Shown here: positions 7,196 to 16,028 of the stretch, one piece after another | Position numbering within the stretch: the first letter of the stretch is position 1 | How the letters are laid out: the number at the start of each line of letters is the position of its first letter | From: Puniceibacterium confluentis | GTDB taxonomy: Bacteria; Pseudomonadota; Alphaproteobacteria; Rhodobacterales; Rhodobacteraceae | Assembly (NCBI RefSeq): GCF_007923445.1 | Contig: NZ_VOJI01000004.1 | Span: 124,001-188,000, forward strand | Reading direction: 5' to 3' | DNA length: 64,000 nucleotides | Made by a program: the position numbers and the translations under genes | Notes under the pieces: model-generated | Told to the model about the DNA's origin: nothing | The model's input: only the letters and a program-made list of their open reading frames with translations | Databases searched by the model: none

Positions 7196-8179
7196 ATGAC
7201 CAAGACCATGCGCGCTGTTGAGATAACCCGCCCCGGCGGCCCGGAGGTTCTGCAGGTCACCGAGCGGGACGTGCCGCAGCCCGGGCACGGGCAGGTTCTG
7301 CTGCGGGTTGCCTATGCCGGGGTCAACCGCCCCGACGCCTTGCAGCGGGCGGGATCCTACGCGCCGCCGCCCGGTGCCAGTGACCTGCCGGGGCTGGAGG
7401 CCTCTGGCGAGGTCGTGGCCACGGGCGAAGGGGTAGACGGCATTGCTCCGGGCGATTCCGTCTGCGCGCTGCTGCCGGGGGGGGGATATGCCGAATACGT
7501 GGTCACTCCGGCGGCGCATTGCCTGCCGGTGCCGGACGGGATGGATCTGAAACAGGCGGCCTGCCTGCCCGAGACATTCTTTACCGTCTGGACCAACGTT
7601 TTCCTGCGCGGCAACCTGCAGGCTGGAGAGCGGTTTCTGGTGCATGGCGGCTCGTCCGGAATCGGAACCACCGCCATCCAGCTGGCCCAACACTTTGGCG
7701 CACGGGTTTTTGCCACTGCCGGGTCGGCGGACAAGTGCCGGGTCTGCGTCGAGCTCGGTGCCGAACAGGCGATCAATTACCGCGAGAACGATTTTGTCGA
7801 GGTGCTGCGCGCCGAAGGCGGCGCCAACCTGATTCTCGACATGGTCGGCGGCGACTATCTTCCCCGCAATGTCAGGGCGCTTTCAGACGACGGACGGCTG
7901 GTCCAGATCGCCTTTCTGAACGGACCCAAGGTAGAGCTGAATTTTGCCCAGGTGATGATGCGCCGCCTGACCATCACCGGCAGCACCCTGCGTCCGCAGA
8001 GCGATCTCGCGAAGGCCCGCATCGCCGACGACCTGAGGGCGCGCGTCTGGCCGCTTCTGTCCTCCGGGCGCATCGCGCCGGTGCTGGATTCCGAGTACCC
8101 GCTGGCCGAGGCTTCGGCGGCGCATGCCCGGATGGAAAGCTCTGAACATATTGGAAAAATCGTGCTGCGGGTTGGGTGA
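7196..8179 (+). CDS. NAD(P)H-quinone oxidoreductase, PIG3/QOR type
   Basis: A zinc-free medium-chain dehydrogenase/reductase of 327 residues. It has the GroES-like N-terminal domain (GVNRPDALQRAGSY, PPPGASDLPGLEASGEV), the nucleotide-binding motif VHGGSSGIGTTAIQLA at about residues 148-163, and a C-terminus ending GKIVLRVG. Members reduce quinones or activated alkenes with NAD(P)H; the substrate here is unknown. It starts at ATG 7196, close behind COQ9, so the two probably share a transcript. A strong hairpin follows at 8233. Confidence 0.88.
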   Translation: MTKTMRAVEITRPGGPEVLQVTERDVPQPGHGQVLLRVAYAGVNRPDALQRAGSYAPPPGASDLPGLEASGEVVATGEGVDGIAPGDSVCALLPGGGYAEYVVTPAAHCLPVPDGMDLKQAACLPETFFTVWTNVFLRGNLQAGERFLVHGGSSGIGTTAIQLAQHFGARVFATAGSADKCRVCVELGAEQAINYRENDFVEVLRAEGGANLILDMVGGDYLPRNVRALSDDGRLVQIAFLNGPKVELNFAQVMMRRLTITGSTLRPQSDLAKARIADDLRARVWPLLSSGRIAPVLDSEYPLAEASAAHARMESSEHIGKIVLRVG

Positions 8180-8232
8180 AGCGACCTCAGACCGACCTTG
8201 ACCCAGCATAGGTTGACGCGACGCTGAAACCG

Positions 8233-8265
8233 GGGGCGGGCGGTGCGCTTGGCACTGCCCGCCCC
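8233..8265. terminator. Strong hairpin between convergent genes
   Basis: Arms of 14 bp (8233-8246 and 8252-8265, one G-T pair) with a 5-nt loop lie between the ends of the oxidoreductase (8179) and the DUF2189 gene (8272). There is no long U tract on either strand, so it may stabilise 3' ends rather than terminate alone. Confidence 0.5.
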
Positions 8266-8271
8266 GGCGCA

Positions 8272-9135
8272 TCATTCGACGGCGCGGCGATAGAAGTGCC
8301 AGCTTGCATGCCCGAGGACCGGCAGCACGATCATCAAGCCCAGCAACAGCGGCAGGCTTCCCAAAGCCAGGCCGCCCGCCAGTACTGCCCCCCATGTCAG
8401 CACCACGCGCGGATTGCGGCGCAGCACCTCGACCGAGGTGGCGATGGCCACCGGCACGCCGACATGGCGGTCCAGCAGCAGCGGAAACGACACCACCGAA
8501 ATCGCCAGTGCGACGACCGCAAAGACAAATCCCGCGCCAAAGCCCAGAACGATCATGGCCCAGCCTCCCGGCGTGGTCAGAACCTGCTCGGCAAAGGCCG
8601 GCAGACTTGCGGGCACGGCTTCACCCATGGTGAGCTTGTGAATGGCGGCGGCGACCAGCATCCAGGCCACAAACAAGGCGGTGAGGTAAAAGGCCATGAC
8701 CAGCATCGCCCCGAAAGACGGCGATTCCACCACCCTCAGGGCATCCGACCATGCGGGCGATTCCCCCTTTTCGCGTCGGCGGCTGATTTCGTACAGGCCG
8801 ACGGCGGCGACTGGCCCCAGAAGGGCAAAGCCTGCCAGCAAGGGAAACAGCAGCGGCAGCATCGACAGCTGCGTGACCATGCCGATGAGCAGCAGGCCGA
8901 TCACCGGATAGATCAGCACGATGAACATCACATCGCTGCGCGAGGCGGTGAAATCATCCCAGCCCGCCGCGAGCGAGGCGCGGATGTCTTCGATGCTGAG
9001 CGTGCGCACGCGGGGCGGGGGCTCGGAGGCATCCCGCCCCAGTTCACGGGCCGCGGCGGCCAGATGATGGCCCGACCGCCCCAGCGCCCGGGCGGTCCAT
9101 GACAGTGGATTTCCGATAGTCTGTGTCACAGTCAA
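8272..9135 (-). CDS. DUF2189 integral membrane protein
   Basis: The 287-residue product matches DUF2189, an alphaproteobacterial inner-membrane family of unknown function. After about 55 soluble N-terminal residues come RTLSIEDIRASLAAGWDDF, the family's typical entry, and then about six hydrophobic segments: VMFIVLIYPVIGLLLIGM, LPLLFPLLAGFALLGPVAAV, LVMAFYLTALFVAWMLVAA, AMIVLGFGAGFVFAVVALAI and two near the C-terminus. No catalytic motif is visible. It is convergent with the upstream oxidoreductase and appears to be transcribed alone. Confidence 0.8.
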   Translation of the reverse strand: MTVTQTIGNPLSWTARALGRSGHHLAAAARELGRDASEPPPRVRTLSIEDIRASLAAGWDDFTASRSDVMFIVLIYPVIGLLLIGMVTQLSMLPLLFPLLAGFALLGPVAAVGLYEISRRREKGESPAWSDALRVVESPSFGAMLVMAFYLTALFVAWMLVAAAIHKLTMGEAVPASLPAFAEQVLTTPGGWAMIVLGFGAGFVFAVVALAISVVSFPLLLDRHVGVPVAIATSVEVLRRNPRVVLTWGAVLAGGLALGSLPLLLGLMIVLPVLGHASWHFYRRAVE

Positions 9136-9251
9136 GCTCCCACTATGGCGCGGCGAACGTCATACCCGGATCCGACCTGTGCCGCGCTGATGGTCAGACC
9201 GATCTGCGGCGACTATGCCTCTAGCATAACACGGAAATGCGCCGATGCCGA

Positions 9252-9431
9252 TCACACTTTGCAGAGCCGTTCCGCCAGGTCGCGGGCCGGGGCCGGCGGC
9301 CTGTCGCCAGGAAATACGCCGTCTCGCTGGACCGCGGTGATCGCCGCGTCGCGCCAAGTGAATTGTTGCGGGACCCTTGCGGCAGCGCCGGGTGAGCGAC
9401 CGGGATCAGCGCACCGGATCAAACAGCGCAT
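9252..9431 (-). CDS. Possible small ORF or gene remnant behind RNase T2
   Basis: A 59-codon frame opens at ATG 9431, inside the last codons of the RNase T2 gene, and stops at 9252. Its C-terminal two thirds look protein-like (QFTWRDAAITAVQRDGVFPG, then RDLAERLCKV), whereas the first 20 residues look random. No convincing Shine-Dalgarno is present. It could be a translationally coupled small protein, the tail of a decayed gene, or chance in GC-rich DNA. I do not recognise a family. Confidence 0.2.
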   Translation of the reverse strand: MRCLIRCADPGRSPGAAARVPQQFTWRDAAITAVQRDGVFPGDRPPAPARDLAERLCKV

Positions 9432-10035
9432 CGGTCATTTTGCAGTCGCGCACCACATCCGGCCCGCAGGGCACGGGCACCAGACCTTTGGACAGGCAGA
9501 TCCGGGCCTCCTGAATGCGGGCATCGCGGCAGGTGATGGTGATCATGTCGGGACGCAGGTCGGGGTTGTCCCTGAGAAAAGCCTCTTCGATCAGCCTCGC
9601 GGGCAGGGTCACCGGCTTGTCGAGCTTGCGAAGCACCTCGGGGCGGGTGACACTGCCGAAAGCCTCTCGGGCGAGCGCGAAATAGCTGGCGGCCTCCAGA
9701 CCGGTACAGACGCCGTGTTTCTTCCACTGGTGCCAGGCGCTGCCGGATGTGCCCATGATATCGGCCATCCCGGCGGTCATGGCCCGCGAGGGCGGCGGCA
9801 CCGCGCTGCGGCAGAACGACGGATAGCCGCGACTGTGCTGCGGCCAGAGCCCGTGCAGCACCCAGCCAAGGTTCCGGCTGGCGTCACATTGCGGCGAACG
9901 GCGGGCATCGCCCTCGGTGGCGCACCAGTTCGGTGACCAGCTGAGCGAGAGCACATAGTAGTCAAAGTCGCCTGCGGCCTCGCCCTCGGCGCGGGCCAGG
10001 GTGGCAGTCAGGCACAGCAGGATCAGCCAGCGCAT
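9406..10035 (-). CDS. Ribonuclease T2 family protein
   Basis: A secreted endoribonuclease of the T2 family (RNA cleavage through 2',3'-cyclic phosphate). The 209-residue product has a short signal peptide (MRWLILLCLTATLARA). Both catalytic blocks are present: CAS I as LHGLWPQ (His61) and CAS II as HQWKKHGVC (His102, Lys106, His107). Several cysteines suggest periplasmic disulfides. ATG 10035 is chosen because a purine-rich GAGGAAAGAG lies just upstream and the signal peptide begins there; the open frame continues upstream without homology. Confidence 0.9.
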   Translation of the reverse strand: MRWLILLCLTATLARAEGEAAGDFDYYVLSLSWSPNWCATEGDARRSPQCDASRNLGWVLHGLWPQHSRGYPSFCRSAVPPPSRAMTAGMADIMGTSGSAWHQWKKHGVCTGLEAASYFALAREAFGSVTRPEVLRKLDKPVTLPARLIEEAFLRDNPDLRPDMITITCRDARIQEARICLSKGLVPVPCGPDVVRDCKMTDALFDPVR

Positions 10036-10211
10036 TTTCTCTTTCCTCTTTTGCTTGACGCGACTATAAGGCGGCCAAGTTCCCCGACAACGGTAACCTG
10101 TTCCGGCCCAGCCCGGAACCGCCTGGACCCCCGGGCGACAGCGAAGCTTTGCGTCGGGCAAGACATGCGTCGCGCTATGGGCGCGGGCAGATATGCGTAA
10201 GGAGATGTGGA

Positions 10212-10991
10212 ATGGGTAAACCGATCATGGCACGCGCCACCGCCGTCTGGCTGGTGGACAACACGACCCTGACCTTCAAGCAGATTGCGGATTTCACCGG
10301 GATGCACGAACTCGAAGTGCAGGGTATTGCGGACGGCGACGTCGCGACCGGTGTCAAGGGGTTCGATCCAATCGCCAACAACCAGCTTGAGCAGAGCGAG
10401 ATCGACAAGGGCGAAAAAGACCCGATCTACAAGCTGAAGCTCAAGTACAACGCGGCCGCCGTGGGCGAGGAAAAACGCCGTGGCCCGCGTTACACACCGC
10501 TGTCCAAGCGTCAGGACCGCCCGGCCTCGATTCTCTGGCTGGTGAAATTCCATCCGGAACTGAGTGACGGACAGGTCGGCAAACTGGTGGGCACCACCAA
10601 GCCGACGATCCAGGCGATCCGCGAGCGGACCCACTGGAACATCGCCAACATCCAGCCGATCGACCCGGTGGCGCTGGGTCTGTGCAAGCAGTCCGAGCTG
10701 GATGCCGCGGTGCAGAAGGCGAGCAAGAAGGCCGACGTTCTGAGCGATGACGAGCGCCGCAAGCTGGTGAGCACCGAACAGAGCCTTGGCATGGGCGAAG
10801 AGCCCCGTCTGCCGACGGCGATCGAAGGGCTTGAGACCTTCAGCCTGTCCGATCCGCGTGACAGCGACGACGAGGAAGACAAACGCTCGGACAAGGATTT
10901 TGCCGATGCGGACAGCTTCTTCAACCTTCCGGATGCCGGTGATGACGACGACGAGGACGAGGATGACGACAGCGACGATCCGCGCCGCTGA
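10212..10991 (+). CDS. trcR: Cell cycle transcriptional regulator TrcR (DUF1013)
   Basis: The 259-residue product matches DUF1013, an alphaproteobacterial family now called TrcR, implicated in cell-cycle transcription. The N-terminal half has two helix-turn-helix-like stretches (ATAVWLVDNTTLTFKQIADF; SILWLVKFHPELSDGQVGKL). The C-terminus is a highly acidic, probably disordered tail of more than a dozen Asp/Glu residues, ending DDPRR. ATG 10212 follows AAGGAG by an ideal distance. A bidirectional terminator separates it from the convergent recR. Confidence 0.87.
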   Translation: MGKPIMARATAVWLVDNTTLTFKQIADFTGMHELEVQGIADGDVATGVKGFDPIANNQLEQSEIDKGEKDPIYKLKLKYNAAAVGEEKRRGPRYTPLSKRQDRPASILWLVKFHPELSDGQVGKLVGTTKPTIQAIRERTHWNIANIQPIDPVALGLCKQSELDAAVQKASKKADVLSDDERRKLVSTEQSLGMGEEPRLPTAIEGLETFSLSDPRDSDDEEDKRSDKDFADADSFFNLPDAGDDDDEDEDDDSDDPRR

Positions 10992-11016
10992 TCCTTGCCC
11001 CGTGTCGTACAAGTGA

Positions 11017-11047
11017 AAAAGGCCCGCAGGTTTCTGCGGGTCATTTT
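11017..11047. terminator. Bidirectional terminator between trcR and recR
   Basis: CCCGCAG (11023-11029), loop GTTT, CTGCGGG (11034-11040). It is followed by TCATTTT on plus and by CCTTTTTC on minus, so it can end both convergent genes. Confidence 0.8.
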
Positions 11048-11080
11048 CGTTGCGGCCGGCCCATTTCTGTCGCCTGGGCC

Positions 11081-11677
11081 TTATTCGATCCGCTTGCGCG
11101 CGTTCAGTGCCGCCGTGATCGTGCCATCGTCAAGATAGTCCAGCTCACCGCCGATGGGCACGCCCTGCGCCAGCGAGGACAGTGTAACGCGGCCTTCGAG
11201 CTGGTCGGCGATGTAATGCGCTGTGGTCTGGCCGTCGACGGTGACATTCAGCGCCAGGATCACTTCGCTGATGTCCTCGGCGTCGATGCGGGCGATCAGC
11301 CGGGGAATGCGCAGTTCCTCGGGGCCGACAGCATCCAGTGCCGACAAGGTGCCGCCCAGCACGTGATACCGCCCGCGGTAGGTGCCCGAGCGTTCCATCG
11401 CCCAGAGGTCGGCCACATCCTCGACCACGCAAAGCAGACCGTTGGCGCGGGCCGTGTCCTGACAGATGGCGCAGATATCGCCGGTGGCGATGTTGCCGCA
11501 GTTCAGGCACTCGCGTGCGGTTTCGGCGACCCTCTGCATCAGGTCCGCCAGCGGTGACAGCAGTTGACCACGCTTGCGGATCAGGTGCAGCACCGCGCGT
11601 CGGGCGGACCGTGGGCCCAGGCCCGGCAGGCGGGCCATCAGCCCGATCAGCGCGTCGATGTCGGTTTGCTCGGGCAT
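11081..11677 (-). CDS. recR: Recombination mediator RecR
   Basis: RecR acts with RecO (and RecF) to load RecA at gaps during DNA repair. The 198-residue length is typical. It shows [20 protein letters not shown] (helix-hairpin-helix), a four-cysteine zinc finger ([16 protein letters not shown]), and the Toprim domain with [26 protein letters not shown]. It is the third gene of dnaX-ybaB-recR, 90 bp downstream of the YbaB gene. Confidence 0.96.
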   Translation of the reverse strand: MPEQTDIDALIGLMARLPGLGPRSARRAVLHLIRKRGQLLSPLADLMQRVAETARECLNCGNIATGDICAICQDTARANGLLCVVEDVADLWAMERSGTYRGRYHVLGGTLSALDAVGPEELRIPRLIARIDAEDISEVILALNVTVDGQTTAHYIADQLEGRVTLSSLAQGVPIGGELDYLDDGTITAALNARKRIE

Positions 11678-11767
11678 TCAGGTCAGGTTTCTAAAGGCGG
11701 TGCGGACGACCGGCGGCACGGTTCGTCACCGTGCAACCACATCGCCCGCCCTTTGCGTGCCGCCGTT

Positions 11768-12112
11768 TCAAAACGGCAGCTTCATGTCGGCCGGCAGGCC
11801 CATGGCTTCGGTCAGTTTCGACATTTCCGCCTGTGCCCGGTCCGATGCCTTGCCCTGGGCGTCCTTGATCGCGGCCAGGATCAGATCCTCGACCACCTCT
11901 TTTTCGTCCTTGTTGAAGATCGACGGGTCGATATCCAGCCCCTTGAGTTCACCCTTGGCCGAGCAGGTCGCCTTGACGAGGCCGGCACCGGATTCGCCGG
12001 TGACCATGATGCTGTGCATCTCTTCCTGCAGCGCGGTCATCTTGGTCTGCATTTCCTGCGCGGTCTTCATCATCTTGGCCATGTCGCCAAGTCCGCCTAG
12101 TCCCTTGAGCAT
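11768..12112 (-). CDS. YbaB/EbfC nucleoid-associated protein
   Basis: YbaB/EbfC proteins are small dimeric DNA-binding proteins associated with the nucleoid. The 114-residue product has a long N-terminal helix (KMMKTAQEMQTKMTALQEEM) and the family core GLVKATCSAKGELKGLDIDP. It sits between dnaX and recR, the classic conserved position. ATG 12112 is preceded by GGAGACC. The gap to dnaX is 114 bp. Confidence 0.93.
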   Translation of the reverse strand: MLKGLGGLGDMAKMMKTAQEMQTKMTALQEEMHSIMVTGESGAGLVKATCSAKGELKGLDIDPSIFNKDEKEVVEDLILAAIKDAQGKASDRAQAEMSKLTEAMGLPADMKLPF

Positions 12113-12226
12113 ATCGGTCTCCTGTCATTGGGTCGGGTTCAGAGATACGCGCCGGGGGGGCGTGCCACAAGGGGGCGCACGGCGAGGTGTTGACCGATGC
12201 GGGCCGCATTCGCCACCCGTGCCGGG

Positions 12227-13969
12227 TTATCCGTCCTCGAAGGGGTCCCACTCATCCTCGACCTCGGGCAGGGCATCGGCCTGGGCAGCGGTTGCAATGG
12301 ATTCAAGGCTGCGGATGTCCCGGATGCTGGCCTTTGGAAAGGCGGCAAACGCCGCGATGACCAGCGGATGTTCGCGGGCCTGGGCCCGCAGCGCGATATC
12401 GGCGGCGTCGCGCCTCTCGGCGATTGTCGCGGTTTCACACCCATTGACCAAGGTCACGGCCCAGCGGTTGCCGCTCCAGCGTTGCAGGGCGGCACCCAGC
12501 TTCTGGGCCAGGTCGGCAGGGGCGTTGTCGGCGGGCGTGAATTCAATCCGTCCGGGCTGGTAAGCCGCGAGCCTGACGCCGGTTTCCACATCGACCAAGA
12601 GCTTCACGTCGCGGTTGGCGCGGATCAGTTCAACCACATGTTCAAAGCTCGGGTAGCGGGCGAGCGCGGCGTCGATGTCCGGGGCCAGCGCCTGTACCGG
12701 CTGGCCGCCACTGCCACCGCCGACCCGCTGCGTGGACATGGCCTGCGCCACCGGCCCGCCGGGGGCGGCACCGCCTGCCGTACCGGAAATGCCGGGCCCC
12801 GGTGGCGGTGCGGTGCCTTGCAGCTTGCGCACCAGTTCTTCGGGCGAGGGCAGATCAGAGACGTGGGTCAGGCGGATCACCGCCATTTCGGCGGCCATCA
12901 TCGCATTGGGGGCCGAAGCGACCTCGTCCAGCGCCTTCAGCAGCATCTGCCACATCCGCGTCAGGGGACGCATGCCCAGACGCTGCGCCATGGCCTGTCC
13001 GCGGGTGCGCTCGTCCGGGCTGATCGTGGGGTCCTCGGCGGCCTCGGGGGTGATCTTCACCACCGAGATCCAGTGCGTGACCTCGGCCAGATCCCGCAAC
13101 ACGGCCATCGGATCCGCGCCTTCCGAGTACTGGGCGCTGAGTTCGCTGAGCGCGCCCGCCGCGTCGCCCTGCATGATCAGATCGAAAAGATCCATCACGC
13201 GGCCGCGGTCGGCGAGACCCAGCATGGCGCGCACCTGCTCTGCGGTAGTCTCGCCGGCGCCGTGACTGATCGCCTGGTCCAGCAGCGAGGTCGCGTCGCG
13301 GGCCGAACCTTCGGCGGCGCGGGTGATCAGGGCGAGCGCGTCGTCGTGTATCTGCGCCTGTTCCGAACCTGCGATCCGTTGCAGCAGGGCGATCATCACC
13401 TCGGGTTCGATGCGGCGCAGGTCAAACCGCTGGCAGCGCGACAGGACCGTCACCGGCACCTTGCGGATTTCGGTGGTGGCAAAGATGAACTTCACATGCG
13501 CCGGGGGTTCCTCGAGCGTCTTCAGCAGCGCGTTGAAGGCGCCTGTGCTGAGCATGTGCACTTCGTCGATGATGTAGACCTTGTAGCGCGCAGACGCCGC
13601 GCGGTAGTGCACGGAATCGATGATCTCGCGGATGTTGGCGACGCCGGTATTGGACGCGGCGTCCATCTCGATCACATCGACATGGCGGCCTTCCATGATT
13701 GCGGTGCAGTGTTCGCACTGCCCGCAGGGATCGGTGGTGGGCCCGCCGGTGCCGTCGGGCCCGATGCAGTTCATGCCCTTGGCGATGATCCGGGCCGTGG
13801 TCGTCTTGCCGGTGCCTCGGATGCCGGTCATGATGAAGGCCTGCGCGATCCGGTCGGCGGCAAAGGCGTTCTTGAGCGTGCGCACCATCGCGTCCTGCCC
13901 GACGAGATCGGCAAAGGTTTCGGGGCGGTACTTGCGGGCAAGGACCTGATATTTCGGCGCGTCGGACAT
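12227..13969 (-). CDS. dnaX: DNA polymerase III subunits gamma/tau
   Basis: DnaX is the AAA+ clamp-loader subunit of the replicative polymerase. The 580-residue product starts MSDAPKYQVLARKYRPETF. It has Walker A GIRGTGKTT (residues 49-57), a zinc module with Cys68, Cys82, Cys85 and Cys88, the Walker B/IIDEVHML box, and an LSRCQRFDLRRI sensor region. A proline/glycine linker (about residues 400-435) precedes the C-terminal tau-like domain. ATG 13969 has AGAGG upstream. First gene of dnaX-ybaB-recR. I cannot tell whether programmed frameshifting makes a separate gamma. Confidence 0.95.
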   Translation of the reverse strand: MSDAPKYQVLARKYRPETFADLVGQDAMVRTLKNAFAADRIAQAFIMTGIRGTGKTTTARIIAKGMNCIGPDGTGGPTTDPCGQCEHCTAIMEGRHVDVIEMDAASNTGVANIREIIDSVHYRAASARYKVYIIDEVHMLSTGAFNALLKTLEEPPAHVKFIFATTEIRKVPVTVLSRCQRFDLRRIEPEVMIALLQRIAGSEQAQIHDDALALITRAAEGSARDATSLLDQAISHGAGETTAEQVRAMLGLADRGRVMDLFDLIMQGDAAGALSELSAQYSEGADPMAVLRDLAEVTHWISVVKITPEAAEDPTISPDERTRGQAMAQRLGMRPLTRMWQMLLKALDEVASAPNAMMAAEMAVIRLTHVSDLPSPEELVRKLQGTAPPPGPGISGTAGGAAPGGPVAQAMSTQRVGGGSGGQPVQALAPDIDAALARYPSFEHVVELIRANRDVKLLVDVETGVRLAAYQPGRIEFTPADNAPADLAQKLGAALQRWSGNRWAVTLVNGCETATIAERRDAADIALRAQAREHPLVIAAFAAFPKASIRDIRSLESIATAAQADALPEVEDEWDPFEDG

Positions 13970-14280
13970 GGTGGCCTCTTTGCGGGAGTTCCGGGCCAAA
14001 CTAGGGGCTGCGGCGCGGGGCGTCCACCGGATATGCGCGGTATATGTGCGGTCGCGGGGTGTGGTCATCCGTCCCTGCGGATTTCATTGCGTCGCAACGT
14101 GCTGCGCGGGCTTGCCTGCGCGACCGGGGCGGCTATGATGGCGGCGGGTCCCGGGGCAGGGGGCCACCTGATCCGCGGAAAGCGCCCTGCACCTGCCTAA
14201 ACACCTGAAAGACCCCAGTTGCGGTTTTTTCTGTGCCCGGACAGCAGCGGATCCTCGGGCAGCGACAGGAGGAACCTGAC

Positions 14281-15831
14281 ATGGCCCGATCCCCGGCCTT
14301 TCCCGACGAACTGACCCTCGACAGCCTGCGCCGCGCGGCAAAGGCGCTGAGCAGGGCGCATGCCGCCCGCACGCCCGGTGTGCAGGCGCGGCTGTCGGCA
14401 TATCTGCCCGGCGCACGTGCCGATGCGCCAAAGCATGCCGATTTTCTGCATGTCATTGCGCGGGAACATCTTTTTGATAGCTGGCCACGGATGAAGCTGG
14501 CTGCCGAGACCATCGGCATGGACCGGGCCGCCCGGCAACAGCGGCTGAAACTCGCGCTGTATCATGGTCATGGCTGGGTGGCGGAGCAGCTTCTCGAGCA
14601 GATGCCCGATCTTGCCGAGGACATGTTCGGCCTGCAATGTGCGCTCTATGACCGCGCCGGTGTCGAGGCGGCGTTGGCGCGCGATCCCGGTCTGGCGGTG
14701 AAACCCATTGGTCCACGCCGGCCGATCCTGCATCTGGCGTTTTCCAGATGGATCAAGCAGCGGCCGGAGCTTGAGGGCGACATGATCGGCGTGGCCGCGG
14801 CACTGGTGGCGGCGGGGGCGGATGTGAACGACAGTTGCGCCGCGACGCCGGGAGAGGCAAGCACGCTTTCGGCGCTCTATGGTGCTGTGGGACATGGCGA
14901 CAACATGGGACTGGCGCGCTGGCTTCTGGAGCAGGGCGCTGACCCGAACGACGGCGAGTCGCTGTATCATGCAACCGAGCTGGGGCACCACGACGGATTG
15001 CGGTTGCTGCTGGCGCATGGCGCGGATCCCAAAGGCACAAATGCCCTGCTGCGGGCGATGGATTTCCACGATGTCGCGGCGGTCAGGCTGTTGCTGGAGC
15101 ATGGCGCCCGGGCCGATGACTTCGACGCCACACCGGTGGGAGGAGAACAGCCCTGGGTGATCCCGGCGCTGCATCAGGCGGCGCGGCGCGGATCGGGGCA
15201 GGCGATGGTCGATCTGCTTCTGGAAAACGGGGCAGATCCCGCCCGGCTGTTCCAGGGCGTGAGCGCCTACGCCTATGCGCGGGTGTTCGGCAACCGGGCG
15301 CTGGCTGTGGCAATCGAGGCGCGTGGCGCGGCGCAGCCGCTCAGTCGCGAAGAGCAGCTGCTGGCCAAGGCGGCAGACGGCGTGGACACCCGGGGTGCCT
15401 GCATTGATCCGGACAGGCTGCCCGAGGCGTACCGGACGATCCTGCGGCAGATACTGACCCTGCCGGACCGGCTGGACCACATGCGTCGGCTTGTGGCGCT
15501 GGGCATCGAATACGACGGCACGGATTCCGAAGGTCTGACCCCGGTACAGGTCGCGGGCTGGGTCGGTCTGCCAGAGGTTCTGGCGTATTTCCTCAGCCTG
15601 CGGCCGGATCTGAGCCATGTGAATGGTTATGGCGGCACCCTGCTGGGCACCATCATCCACGGCTCGGAAAACAACCCGGACCGCGCGACGCGCGACTACC
15701 TTGCCTGTCTGCAACTGGCGCTGGAACAGGGCGTCGCCCTGCCGCGCCGCGCCGCTGCGATGGCCGGTCGCGAGGATGTGGCCGATTTTCTGGATGCCTG
15801 GGCCGAGGACCATCCCGGGCAGGTTGTCTGA
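14281..15831 (+). CDS. Ankyrin-repeat protein
   Basis: A 516-residue soluble protein with no signal peptide. Ankyrin-like units run from about residue 165 to 330: LVAAGADVNDS, WLLEQGADPND, LLLAHGADPKG, LLLEHGARADD, LLLENGADPAR. The first 150 residues and the last 180 are helical and not recognised; GLTPVQVAGWVGLPEVLAYF near the C-terminus looks like a further degenerate repeat. Ankyrin repeats bind other proteins; the partner is unknown. ATG 14281 has AGGAGG 6-11 nt upstream. It begins 311 bp from the divergent dnaX start. Confidence 0.85.
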   Translation: MARSPAFPDELTLDSLRRAAKALSRAHAARTPGVQARLSAYLPGARADAPKHADFLHVIAREHLFDSWPRMKLAAETIGMDRAARQQRLKLALYHGHGWVAEQLLEQMPDLAEDMFGLQCALYDRAGVEAALARDPGLAVKPIGPRRPILHLAFSRWIKQRPELEGDMIGVAAALVAAGADVNDSCAATPGEASTLSALYGAVGHGDNMGLARWLLEQGADPNDGESLYHATELGHHDGLRLLLAHGADPKGTNALLRAMDFHDVAAVRLLLEHGARADDFDATPVGGEQPWVIPALHQAARRGSGQAMVDLLLENGADPARLFQGVSAYAYARVFGNRALAVAIEARGAAQPLSREEQLLAKAADGVDTRGACIDPDRLPEAYRTILRQILTLPDRLDHMRRLVALGIEYDGTDSEGLTPVQVAGWVGLPEVLAYFLSLRPDLSHVNGYGGTLLGTIIHGSENNPDRATRDYLACLQLALEQGVALPRRAAAMAGREDVADFLDAWAEDHPGQVV

Positions 15832-16028
15832 ACCGGGCATCTGGCAGGCCTGGATCGGGTCACCAGGCCGGTCCGTGGCGCGCGGTGATGACAGGAAGGC
15901 CGACGACGATGGGAACCTTTGCGGCCTCTGAGCGATTGAACACAGAGGCTGCGATAAAATCCGGCTCGGGTCAGCGATGGCCGGGCGTGTGTATCTTCGC
16001 GGCGGGTGTTGGATCAGGGGGACGCGTC

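Noticed and set aside
12197-14200. A plus-strand open frame of about 660 codons opposite dnaX
   Set aside because: The minus strand encodes an intact DnaX with Walker and zinc motifs; the plus frame shows only the composition of reversed GC-rich codons.
14197-15840. A minus-strand open frame opposite the ankyrin gene
   Set aside because: The plus frame has a strong ribosome-binding site and ankyrin periodicity; the minus frame has neither.
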